Source: Akkermansia sp. (lineage in GTDB: Bacteria > Verrucomicrobiota > Verrucomicrobiia > Verrucomicrobiales > Akkermansiaceae). From it: a DNA stretch of 8,882 nt. The notes under the pieces are model-generated. The model worked only from the letters and a program-made list of their open reading frames with translations. It searched no databases and had not been told where the DNA came from. This document shows positions 1 to 6,150 of the stretch, in pieces. The first letter of the stretch is position 1, and each line of letters starts with the position of its first letter. Where the stretch lies: the NCBI GenBank assembly GCA_020047775.1, contig JAIFNK010000107.1, positions 1 to 8,882 of the forward strand. The letters run 5' to 3'. A program made the translations under genes and the position numbers.

Positions 1-3000
1 AGCAGGATGAATTTTTTGTCGGCGGTGAAGAGTTTGAGGAGGCCTTTGCCGATTTCCAAGGAACGGGAGATGGACGAGCTGAGTTCTGAGGGTTGGGCTT
101 GGCGGTTGGAAACCGCCGCCACGACGACGTCGATGTCGTGCTCCTTGAAGCGTTCGAGGCGGGTGAAGCCCTCGGCGTCCTTGAATTGTTTGTCCACGAG
201 CAGGCGGGTGAAACCTTGTTTGAGCGCCCACTCGGCGATCTCGTTGTGATAGCCCTTTTTGCCGCGGATGATCGGGGCTAACATGGTGACGGGGCCTTTT
301 TTGAGATGACCGCGGATGGTGTTCTCGATGGCGGACAGGGATTGTTTTTCCACCGGGACCTGGCAGTCCGGGCAGTAGAGGGTGCCGAGTTTGGAATAGA
401 GCAGGCGGATGAAATTCCACAGCTCGGTGACGGTGGCGACGGTGGATTTCCCGCCGCCCCGGGAGACGCGCTGCTCGATGGCGACGGTGGGCGGGAGGCC
501 CTGGAGTTGGTCGATCTCGGGTTTTTCCAACTGCTCGGCGAACTGCCGGGCGTAGGCGGACATGGAGTCGAGGAAGCGGCGCTGGCCCTCGGCGAAGAGG
601 ATGTCGAAGGCGAGGGTGGACTTGCCGGAACCGGATAGGCCGGAGATGACGACGAGCTGGTCGCGCGGGATGTCGAGGGAGATGTTTTTGAGGTTGTGGT
701 GGCGGGCACCGCGGAGGGTGATGGAGTTGGGAGAGAGTTGAGGGTTGAGGGTTGGGGGTTGATAGGAAGAGGAAGAGCCGGCTGAAGCCAGCGCTCCTTT
801 GAGGAAACGGGCGGTGGGGGTGTCGAGTTTGGCGACGGTTTCGGGCGGGCCCTGGGCGACTAACTGGCCGCCGTGTTTGCCGGCTTCGGGGCCGAGGTCG
901 AGAATCCAGTCGGCGGACTTGATGACGTCGAGGTTGTGCTCGATGACGAGCAGGGAGTGGCCGGAATCGACTAACTTTTGGAAGACGGACAGGAGGTTCT
1001 CGATGTCGGAGAAGTGGAGGCCGGTGGTGGGTTCGTCGAGGATGAGCAATTTACGATTGGAGATTGACGATTGAAGATTGGAAGAAAGGAGCTGGCAGAG
1101 TTTGAGGCGCTGGGCCTCGCCGCCGGAGAGGGTGTTGAGGGGCTGGCCGAGTTTGAGGTAACCGAGGCCGACTTCGACGAGGGGGGAGAGGAGTTTGATG
1201 ATTTGGGCGTGACGCTTGGCGTGGGCTGGAGGGAGCTGGGATTTTGAAGAAACAGGCAAGATGCCTGTGCCCCCTTCATAAAAGGCGACGGCATCCACTA
1301 CGGTGAGATCGAGGATGTCGTAGATCGATTTTCCGAGGTAGTGGAAATCGAGGGTGGAGGATTTGTAGCGTTTTCCGTTGCAGTCGGGGCAGGTGACGTA
1401 GAGGTCGGAGAGGAATTGCATTTCGACTTTTTCGAAACCATTTCCAGCACACCGATCACACCGACCGGCACCGGAGTTGAAGGAGAAGAAGCCGGTGGTT
1501 AGTTCGCGGGCCTTGGCCTCGGGAGTGCAGGCGAAGAGCTGGCGGATGGGATCGAAGGCTCCTAGGAAAACGGCGGGCGTCGAGCGCGGGGTGCGGGCGA
1601 CGGCGGTTTGATCGACAAGCTCGACACCGGAGAGGTGTTGGGAGCCTTTGAGCTCCTTGATGGGTGCGGCGTCGCCTTCGGCTTCCTGGCCTAACTTGCG
1701 GGCGAGGTTGAGGTAGAGAACGTCGTGGGCGAAGGTGGATTTCCCGGAGCCGGACACGCCGGTGAGCACGGTGAAGAGGCCGAGCGGGAGATCGACGTCG
1801 AGTTTTTTGAGATTGTGACGGGTGGCTCCGCGGATGGAGAGGAGTTGCTTGCCGGGCTTGCGGCGGGTGGTTGGGATGGCGATGGATTTTTCTCCGATGA
1901 GCCAGGGGAGAGTGCCGTGGATGGGAGATTGATCGACGATTGAGGATTTTTGATTTTTGATTTTTGATTTGGTGGAAGCCGGCGTTCCGCCGGGGCTGCC
2001 TTGATAGATGAGGGTGCCGCCGAAGGAGCCGGCACCGGGGCCGAGGTCGACGAGGTGGTCGGCGGCGAGCATGACGGTTTGCTCGTGCTCGACGACGACG
2101 AGGGTGTTGCCCTTGTCGCGGAGGCCGTGCATGACGCCGACGAGGCGGTCGATGTCGCGCGGATGGAGGCCAACGGTGGGCTCGTCGAGAACAAAAAGGG
2201 TGCCGGTGAGCGCGGCACCGAGGCAGGTGGTGAGATTCACCCGCTCGACCTCGCCGCCGGAGAGAGTGCGGGTGGTGCGGTCGAGGGTGAGGTAACCGAG
2301 GCCGACCTGGTCGAGGTAGCTGAGCCTTGACTCGATTTCCGTGATGACGAGATCCAAGGTGGGATCTGAAGGACGGCTGGATATTTCATATTTGAGATAT
2401 GAAATGAATGGGAGGAGTTCGGCGATCGGGAGGGCCCACAGATCGGGCAGGGTTTTGCCGCTGACTTTGAAGCAGAGGGACTCGGGTTGGAGGCGCTTGC
2501 CACGGCAGGCGGAGCAGGTGGTGTAGGAGCGGTAGCGGGACAGGAAGACGCGGACGTGCATCTTGTAGGCCTTGGTTTCCATCCAGTCGAAGAAGCCCTT
2601 GACGCCATACCAGTCGCCGGATTGCCAGAGCGCTTCGAGCTCGTCCGGGGTGAGGTCTTCGGTTTTACGGTCGCCGTAGTAGATCCATTCCTGCTCATCT
2701 TCGGATAGGTCTTCGAACGGGCATTTGATGTCGATGTCGCGCTCTTTGCAGTTTTTAACGAGGTCGCGCTGGCATTCGTCGCCGCGCTCGCCTTGGAAGG
2801 GTTTGATGGCGCCTTGGGCGATGGAGAGGGATTTGTCGGGGACGGCTTTTTCGAGGTCGATGCCGATGATGCGGCCGAAGCCGCGGCATTTCGGGCAGGC
2901 GCCTAACGGGGAGTTGAAGGAGAAGAGGGCGGCGGTGGGTTTGCGGAGGGTGAAGCCGGTTTTGGAGTTGGTCCAGGTGGTGGAGAAAGCGCGGGAGGAA

Positions 3001-3764
3001 CAGGCAGGAATGCCTGTGTCACTGACGGTGGCGTGGCCTTTGCCGAGGGTGAAGGCGGTTTCGAGGGCTTCGAGGAGGCGGGAGTGGTTTTCGGGCGTTA
3101 GGGTGAGGCGGTCCTGGACGATGGAGATTGAAGAACGAGTCTGGAGACTCGTGGTCCCGGGCTCGTCAGTGCGGATGATTTGGCCGTCGTGGACGATGCG
3201 GAGGTAGCCTTGCGCGTTGAGGAAGGGGAAGAGTTCGGCGGCTTGGGTGTCGGGCGGGACCGGGATGGGAAAGGTGACCAAGACGGGTTTTCCCGCGAGG
3301 TTTTCCGTGGCCCAGGCGGCGGCGGATTCGGGGGAGTCGGGCTGGATGGTTTCGCCGGTGTGAGGGTCATAGCCGATGGCGAGGCGGGCGAAGAGAAGCT
3401 TGAGGTAGTCGTTGATTTCCGTCAGGGTGCCGACGGTGGAGCGGGTGGTCCGGACATGGTTTTTCTGCTCGATGGCGATGGCGGGCGGGATGCCTTCGAT
3501 GTGGTCGACGGCGGGCTTGTCCATGCGGTCGAAGAACTGCCGGACGTAGGGGGAAAACGTTTCGACATAGCGGCGCTGGCCCTCGGCGTAGAGGGTGTGG
3601 AAAGCGAGCGAGGACTTCCCGGAGCCTGATGGACCGGTGACGACGGTGAGTTTTCCAAGTGGGATATCGAGGTCGAAACCTTGCAGATTATGCTGGTGGC
3701 AGCCGCGGAGGAGGATGGCTGGCTGGGGGGGGCGGGGCGTGGATTTCTTATCAACCTTGGGCAC
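1..3764 (-). CDS. uvrA: Tandem-fused (double-length) excinuclease ABC subunit UvrA, C-terminus beyond the left edge
   Basis: UvrA is the ATP-dependent damage sensor that loads UvrB in nucleotide excision repair. 1254 codons are open with no stop. Copy 1 starts with [16 protein letters not shown]. ATPase I has Walker A GPSGSGKS (44-51), signature LSGGEVER (501-508) and Walker B with D527-E528. ATPase II has Walker A GVSGSGKS (669-676), the full zinc module CDRC...CPDC, signature LSGGEAQR (879-886) and Walker B D910-E911. After a low-complexity linker a second UvrA begins at about 1014 ([10 protein letters not shown], Walker A GLSGSGKS 1042-1049). A normal UvrA is about 940 residues, so this is a fusion of two. 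I chose GTG at 3764 because it lies 16 codons before the conserved RGxxxHNL block; the frame stays open upstream to a TGA near 3837-3839, and no good ribosome binding site is visible. Odd points are nine short repeats read through in frame and a zinc module I in copy 1 that has lost its first CxxC. Identity is certain; the exact start is less so. Confidence 0.96.
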   Translation of the reverse strand, partial: MPKVDKKSTPRPPQPAILLRGCHQHNLQGFDLDIPLGKLTVVTGPSGSGKSSLAFHTLYAEGQRRYVETFSPYVRQFFDRMDKPAVDHIEGIPPAIAIEQKNHVRTTRSTVGTLTEINDYLKLLFARLAIGYDPHTGETIQPDSPESAAAWATENLAGKPVLVTFPIPVPPDTQAAELFPFLNAQGYLRIVHDGQIIRTDEPGTTSLQTRSSISIVQDRLTLTPENHSRLLEALETAFTLGKGHATVSDTGIPACSSRAFSTTWTNSKTGFTLRKPTAALFSFNSPLGACPKCRGFGRIIGIDLEKAVPDKSLSIAQGAIKPFQGERGDECQRDLVKNCKERDIDIKCPFEDLSEDEQEWIYYGDRKTEDLTPDELEALWQSGDWYGVKGFFDWMETKAYKMHVRVFLSRYRSYTTCSACRGKRLQPESLCFKVSGKTLPDLWALPIAELLPFISYLKYEISSRPSDPTLDLVITEIESRLSYLDQVGLGYLTLDRTTRTLSGGEVERVNLTTCLGAALTGTLFVLDEPTVGLHPRDIDRLVGVMHGLRDKGNTLVVVEHEQTVMLAADHLVDLGPGAGSFGGTLIYQGSPGGTPASTKSKIKNQKSSIVDQSPIHGTLPWLIGEKSIAIPTTRRKPGKQLLSIRGATRHNLKKLDVDLPLGLFTVLTGVSGSGKSTFAHDVLYLNLARKLGQEAEGDAAPIKELKGSQHLSGVELVDQTAVARTPRSTPAVFLGAFDPIRQLFACTPEAKARELTTGFFSFNSGAGRCDRCAGNGFEKVEMQFLSDLYVTCPDCNGKRYKSSTLDFHYLGKSIYDILDLTVVDAVAFYEGGTGILPVSSKSQLPPAHAKRHAQIIKLLSPLVEVGLGYLKLGQPLNTLSGGEAQRLKLCQLLSSNLQSSISNRKLLILDEPTTGLHFSDIENLLSVFQKLVDSGHSLLVIEHNLDVIKSADWILDLGPEAGKHGGQLVAQGPPETVAKLDTPTARFLKGALASAGSSSSYQPPTLNPQLSPNSITLRGARHHNLKNISLDIPRDQLVVISGLSGSGKSTLAFDILFAEGQRRFLDSMSAYARQFAEQLEKPEIDQLQGLPPTVAIEQRVSRGGGKSTVATVTELWNFIRLLYSKLGTLYCPDCQVPVEKQSLSAIENTIRGHLKKGPVTMLAPIIRGKKGYHNEIAEWALKQGFTRLLVDKQFKDAEGFTRLERFKEHDIDVVVAAVSNRQAQPSELSSSISRSLEIGKGLLKLFTADKKFIL
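728..763. repeat. Heptamer tandem tract (TTGAGGG-like) in the inter-copy linker of uvrA
   Basis: Plus-strand units with period 7 are TTGAGGG (738-744), TTGAGGG (745-751), TTGGGGG (752-758) and a degenerate TTGATAG, with a related TTGGGAG at 728. Read on the uvrA strand it encodes [13 protein letters not shown] (about residues 1001-1013), just before UvrA copy 2. It is low in complexity and unlike conserved UvrA sequence. It lies 14 bp from the palindrome at 777-792, so the linker is a composite of two elements. Confidence 0.75.
777..792. repeat. Imperfect palindrome GGCT-ga-AGCC in the uvrA linker
   Basis: The core is a 4-bp inverted repeat GGCT/AGCC around GA. It extends by two further pairs after one mismatch, giving GCcGGCTgaAGCCaGC. 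On the uvrA strand it contributes to ALASAG (residues 991-996), immediately after the conserved TARFLKG end of UvrA copy 1. The stem is short, so the call rests partly on its position inside a non-conserved linker with other repeats. Confidence 0.5.
1055..1082. repeat. Four-unit heptamer array (GATTGNN) inside ATPase II of uvrA
   Basis: Four perfectly phased 7-bp units GATTGGA, GATTGAC, GATTGAA and GATTGGA run without interruption. The uvrA strand reads [10 protein letters not shown] (about 895-904) between the ABC signature LSGGEAQR and Walker [11 protein letters not shown], where E. coli UvrA has a short KRGTGQT-like turn. Because 7 is not a multiple of 3, gain or loss of a unit would shift the frame. 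Confidence 0.8.
1252..1268. repeat. Perfect palindrome ACAGGCA-aga-TGCCTGT in uvrA
   Basis: The arms are 7 bp and perfect, with a 3-bp centre. The uvrA strand reads TGILPV (residues 833-838) within an insertion in the loop before [10 protein letters not shown] of ATPase II. The same arms occur at 3000-3017, so this is a repeated element and not a chance hairpin. TGILPV-type peptides are, from memory, a common dispersed-repeat product in Verrucomicrobiota. Confidence 0.8.
1938..1972. repeat. Five-unit heptamer array (GATTTTT-like) in the linker between ATPase I and II of uvrA
   Basis: Units are GATTGAG, GATTTTT three times, and GATTTGG, in strict 7-bp phase. A further GATTGAT lies at 1927-1933. 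The uvrA strand reads [12 protein letters not shown] (about 598-609), a lysine/serine-rich stretch that is not conserved UvrA sequence. It abuts the palindrome at 1979-1993. Confidence 0.8.
1979..1993. repeat. Perfect palindrome CCGGCG-ttc-CGCCGG in uvrA
   Basis: The arms are 6 bp and perfect, with a 3-bp centre. The uvrA strand reads GGTPA (592-596), part of [10 protein letters not shown] directly after the conserved GGTLIYQG end of ATPase I. Its GC-rich stem contrasts with the AT-rich heptamer array beside it, so two different repeats share one linker. Confidence 0.7.
2383..2405. repeat. Perfect AT-rich palindrome ATTTCATAT-ttgag-ATATGAAAT in uvrA
   Basis: This is the longest perfect inverted repeat in the gene, with 9-bp arms and a 5-bp loop. 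It is AT-rich inside a strongly GC-rich gene. The uvrA strand reads [10 protein letters not shown] (453-462), in the variable segment between the CSAC motif and the signature of ATPase I. The composition break supports insertion over divergence. Confidence 0.8.
3000..3017. repeat. Perfect palindrome ACAGGCA-ggaa-TGCCTGT in uvrA
   Basis: It has the same 7-bp arms as the element at 1252-1268 but a 4-bp centre. The uvrA strand reads DTGIPAC (249-255), just upstream of the degenerate zinc module I of copy 1. Two copies of identical arms in one gene are the internal evidence for a dispersed family. Confidence 0.8.
3135..3152. repeat. Perfect palindrome ACGAGTCT-gg-AGACTCGT in uvrA
   Basis: The arms are 8 bp and perfect, with a 2-bp centre. 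The uvrA strand reads TSLQTRS (about 205-211) within [16 protein letters not shown], in the N-terminal insertion domain where E. coli UvrA has a short SDPPKLELQKK-like stretch. A single GATTGAA heptamer follows at 3126-3132 on the plus strand. Confidence 0.75.
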
Positions 3765-3859
3765 GCCAGAGGGTAAGCAGGAAATACCGGGCCGCCAGTG
3801 GAAGTGTGTGGCGGGCGGTTTAAAAATACCGATCACTCACCGCCTGAGGAAGCTCCGCC
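3765..3859. other. Gap between kinase stop and uvrA start
   Basis: This 95-bp gap lies between two minus-strand genes. It holds a 6-bp inverted repeat GGCGGT/ACCGCC (3814-3819 and 3839-3844) spanning an A-rich segment. The loop is long and there is no T-run, so it is not a convincing terminator. No SOS box or clear promoter is visible. Read-through from the kinase gene into uvrA is possible but not shown. Confidence 0.4.
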
Positions 3860-5482
3860 CTATGGGTTTCCCATTATCAGCCCATGAAAATACTCGGGAG
3901 TTTCCTTGGTGAGCTCGATTTCATCTTCGATGAGCCGGATCGCGCCGGTATCATTGTCCGCCTTGAGTCGCTCGATTTGTTGTTTGAGGCCGAGAATATA
4001 AGTCGCGGAGAGCTGGGAGATCGCCTGACTGAGCTCGAAGTCGATGTTTTTCTGTTTTTCGGCTGCCTCCTTGTGGCAGATTTCGACTCCCATGATTTCC
4101 GTGATCTCGCCTTCCAGGGACTCAGGAACACGGCTGCCTTGGGCCTTTAGATCGTCCATCGATTGTTTGACCCGGGCCGCGCTCTCAACGCGATTGGTTG
4201 GGGATTTGGCGGCGCAGGCGATCAACGCCTTTTCAAAAGCCCACAAGTTGTCTTTCAAGCGGGTGTGATACTTGGCAATGGCCGGAGCAGCGCGATCGAG
4301 CATGATTTTGCGGGCGCGCTGGAGGAATCCGGGGACGTCGAATCTGGGAGGTTCGGGGGCCTTTTCGGTGCCGGGTGAGGGTTCCGTTACCGTGGGGCCT
4401 GGCACCGGAGTAGGTTCTGGAATCGTGACAGGGCCGGGTTCGGGCGATGGATCGGTTTTGGGGGTGCCTCCGACAGGCGGCTCCTGGATAATGACGAGCT
4501 TGGCAGATTGGTTTTTCCGAAAATGGTTGATAGCGTAAGCTGTGATCCCGATCGCCAGCAGAAACATCAGGATTCCTGGAAAACTGGAGGACTTTTTGCG
4601 GATGACTACACGGCCCGACTTGCGCGCCTCTGGCCGTTTTGGTCCCGCAGCTACACGAGGCTGCGACAGGGACTGGCCGATGACCTGCAAGTCTTTGGCT
4701 ATCTCTTCGGCACTGGAGTAGCGGGTGGCGGGCAAGGGCTGGGTCGCTCGCTTGATGATGGCGTCGAAACGGATGTCACAGTGGGCAATGACCGAAGCAG
4801 GTCGTGGATCGTTGGCAGGAAGTTTGCCCGTCAACAATTCGTGTAGGAGCACTCCCACTGAAAAAATATCAGCGCGGTAGTCCACCGAGTGCGGAGCATC
4901 AACGACTTCGGGTGCCGTGTAGTGGGGCGTGCCGAAAATCTCCTCACCCTCTTCAATTTTCCGCTCGAAGGGACGGGCCAAGCCGAAATCACCAATTTTC
5001 GGCTGGGCGTTGAGATCGAGAAGCACGTTGGACGGCTTGATGTCGCGGTGGATGATCCCGTGTGCATGGGCATGAGCCAGGCCATGGCAAATGCCGGTGA
5101 CCAGCCGGATCACTTCGCCGGGATCGATTGCCATACCGTCGGCCGAGTGGAAAATCGATTTTCCGGGCACGAACTCCATGATGATGTAGAGCATGCCATT
5201 CACCTCGCCGAAGTCGTAAACGCCGATGAGGTTCGGATGGTTCAGGCGGGCCATTGCCTTGGCCTCGGCTTCAAATCCGGCGCAGAAAGCGGCGTCGCTG
5301 CTGAGCTCCATCGGCAGGATTTTCAACGCAACCGTGCGGTCCAGGGACTTCTGGACGGCGCAGTAGACGGCCCCCATGCCGCCGGTGGCGATGAGACCTT
5401 GGATTTCATATCCTGGAAAAAGGGGGGCGAGATCAGCCGGATCCGGAGCTACGAAGGCTGTGTGTTCATTGGAGTCGCTCAT
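3860..5482 (-). CDS. Membrane-anchored PknB-type serine/threonine protein kinase
   Basis: Predicted to phosphorylate Ser/Thr on cytoplasmic proteins and to sense a signal through its outer domain. The kinase domain spans about residues 25-270. It has a glycine loop ATGGMGAVY (first Gly replaced by Ala32), catalytic Lys54 in VALKIL, HRDIKPSN (His145, Asp147, Asn152), DFG 165-167 and GTPHYTAPE ending at Glu192, so it should be active. A basic stretch (281-297) precedes one membrane helix (about 301-319). A Pro/Glu/Thr-rich stalk (about 335-380) and a charged, probably coiled-coil domain (about 385-535) follow. There are no PASTA, WD40 or sulfatase-modifying domains. ATG at 5482 gives a normal 24-residue lead before the kinase fold; no strong ribosome binding site is seen. 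It lies upstream of uvrA on the same strand and divergent from a hemoglobin gene. The substrate is unknown. Confidence 0.93.
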   Translation of the reverse strand: MSDSNEHTAFVAPDPADLAPLFPGYEIQGLIATGGMGAVYCAVQKSLDRTVALKILPMELSSDAAFCAGFEAEAKAMARLNHPNLIGVYDFGEVNGMLYIIMEFVPGKSIFHSADGMAIDPGEVIRLVTGICHGLAHAHAHGIIHRDIKPSNVLLDLNAQPKIGDFGLARPFERKIEEGEEIFGTPHYTAPEVVDAPHSVDYRADIFSVGVLLHELLTGKLPANDPRPASVIAHCDIRFDAIIKRATQPLPATRYSSAEEIAKDLQVIGQSLSQPRVAAGPKRPEARKSGRVVIRKKSSSFPGILMFLLAIGITAYAINHFRKNQSAKLVIIQEPPVGGTPKTDPSPEPGPVTIPEPTPVPGPTVTEPSPGTEKAPEPPRFDVPGFLQRARKIMLDRAAPAIAKYHTRLKDNLWAFEKALIACAAKSPTNRVESAARVKQSMDDLKAQGSRVPESLEGEITEIMGVEICHKEAAEKQKNIDFELSQAISQLSATYILGLKQQIERLKADNDTGAIRLIEDEIELTKETPEYFHGLIMGNP

Positions 5483-5607
5483 GCAGAAATAAGGTCATTG
5501 GAAACAATCGGCACCGGAGGTTAAGCTTCACAAACGTTTGATTTCAAGAACAATGATCTGCGAGGCCGAAAACGAAGCTTGCGGGTTCGCTTGGAAGTCG
5601 GGATCAG
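5483..5607. promoter_or_regulatory. Divergent intergenic region between kinase and truncated hemoglobin
   Basis: This 125-bp region must contain the promoters of both divergent genes. It includes a perfect 10-bp palindrome CAAACGTTTG at 5531-5540, flanked by an inverted pair AAGCTTC (5523-5529) and GAAGCTT (5574-5580). These could be operator sites, but no regulator is identified. No convincing -35/-10 pair is seen on either strand. A GGGA at 5600-5603 lies 4 bp before the hemoglobin ATG and may serve as a weak ribosome binding site. Confidence 0.35.
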
Positions 5608-5997
5608 ATGGCGCACATGAATGAGGCTGAAGTGATGAAAACCTGCGGGGAACAGGGAATACGGCAAATGGTCGCTGCATTTTACGAAAAAATTTGGGAC
5701 GATCCACTGATCGGTCCGATGTATCCCGAGGATGACCGGGCAGGCTCGGAGGAGCGGCTGGCGGAATTCCTTTTGTTCCGGTTGGGAGCATCGACCCGCT
5801 ATTTGGAGACCCGTGGAAACCCGAGGCTGAGAATGCGCCACGTCACTTTTAAGATCGGCATCGCCGAGCGGGACCGCTGGCTGGAGTTGATGACCTGCGC
5901 CATGGTGGAAACGGGAATTCCTGCTGCCGCCCGGGAATTTCTCGATCCGTTTTTCGCCCAAGTCGCCGATTTCATGCGAAACCAGGGAGATGGCTGA
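5608..5997 (+). CDS. Group II (trHbO-type) truncated hemoglobin
   Basis: A small cytoplasmic heme protein of the 2-on-2 globin fold. Family members bind O2 or NO and are linked to oxygen handling, NO detoxification or redox protection. The 129 residues match the usual 120-135. Visible marks are AFYEKIW with Tyr26 at the B10 position, MYPEDD with Tyr39 at CD1, the block RGNPRLRMRH with proximal His78 (F8), and ERDRW with Trp91 (G8), which is diagnostic of group II. The usual QYWGG before the YxxxRG block is replaced by FRLGA (58-62 approx.). ATG at 5608 is preferred over ATG at 5617 because GGGA and GGAAG lie at better spacing. It is divergently placed from the kinase gene and followed by a 153-bp gap, so it is probably monocistronic. 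Family assignment is firm; the physiological role is inferred. Confidence 0.93.
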   Translation: MAHMNEAEVMKTCGEQGIRQMVAAFYEKIWDDPLIGPMYPEDDRAGSEERLAEFLLFRLGASTRYLETRGNPRLRMRHVTFKIGIAERDRWLELMTCAMVETGIPAAAREFLDPFFAQVADFMRNQGDG

Positions 5998-6150
5998 CGC
6001 CGCTGCGGGCATCACTCAACCGAGCTGCGGGTGATAGACCAGCCACTCCAAGTATTTGAATTTCATAAATTGTCAGGATTAAAGAACCACGAATTTTCGG
6101 TTGGCGGGTTTGGGTGACCCGGCACAGGGTCTCCCCGAAGCAATTCCAAG
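5998..6150. other. Gap between hemoglobin and protease genes, with imperfect hairpin
   Basis: The first part holds an imperfect inverted repeat ATCACTC/GGGTGAT (about 6011-6035, one mismatch). It could form a hairpin after the hemoglobin gene but has no T-run, so it is a doubtful terminator. The rest is the leader of the protease-thiL operon. No small coding region is supported here. Confidence 0.3.
6056..6084 (+). promoter_or_regulatory. Weak candidate promoter for the CPBP-thiL operon
   Basis: TTGAAT (6056-6061) matches four of six bases of TTGACA and is followed after 17 bp by TTAAAG (6079-6084), which matches three of six of TATAAT. It lies in an AT-rich patch about 65 bp before the protease ATG. 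It is pattern-based only and easily wrong. Confidence 0.25.

Noticed and set aside
278..3754. Several 90-175 codon minus-strand frames of Ser/Pro/Thr-rich composition and plus-strand Gly/Asp/Glu-rich frames across uvrA
   Set aside because: They are out-of-frame shadows of the continuous UvrA frame, which stays open from 3764 to the left edge and carries all the catalytic motifs.
1..3764. Possibility that uvrA is a pseudogene broken by repeats
   Set aside because: I translated through each repeat site and found no stop or frameshift, and both ATPase sites of copy 1 are intact.
3814..3844. GGCGGT/ACCGCC inverted repeat as a terminator between kinase and uvrA
   Set aside because: The stem is only 6 bp with a long loop and there is no T-run, so it is not supportable as a terminator.
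4889..5524. Plus-strand open frame of 211 codons opposite the kinase gene
   Set aside because: It is the exact antisense of the conserved kinase domain and shows no family motifs; the minus strand has HRD, DFG and APE motifs.
5521..6015. Minus-strand open frame of 164 codons opposite the hemoglobin gene
   Set aside because: The plus strand encodes a clear group II globin; the opposite frame has no recognisable features.
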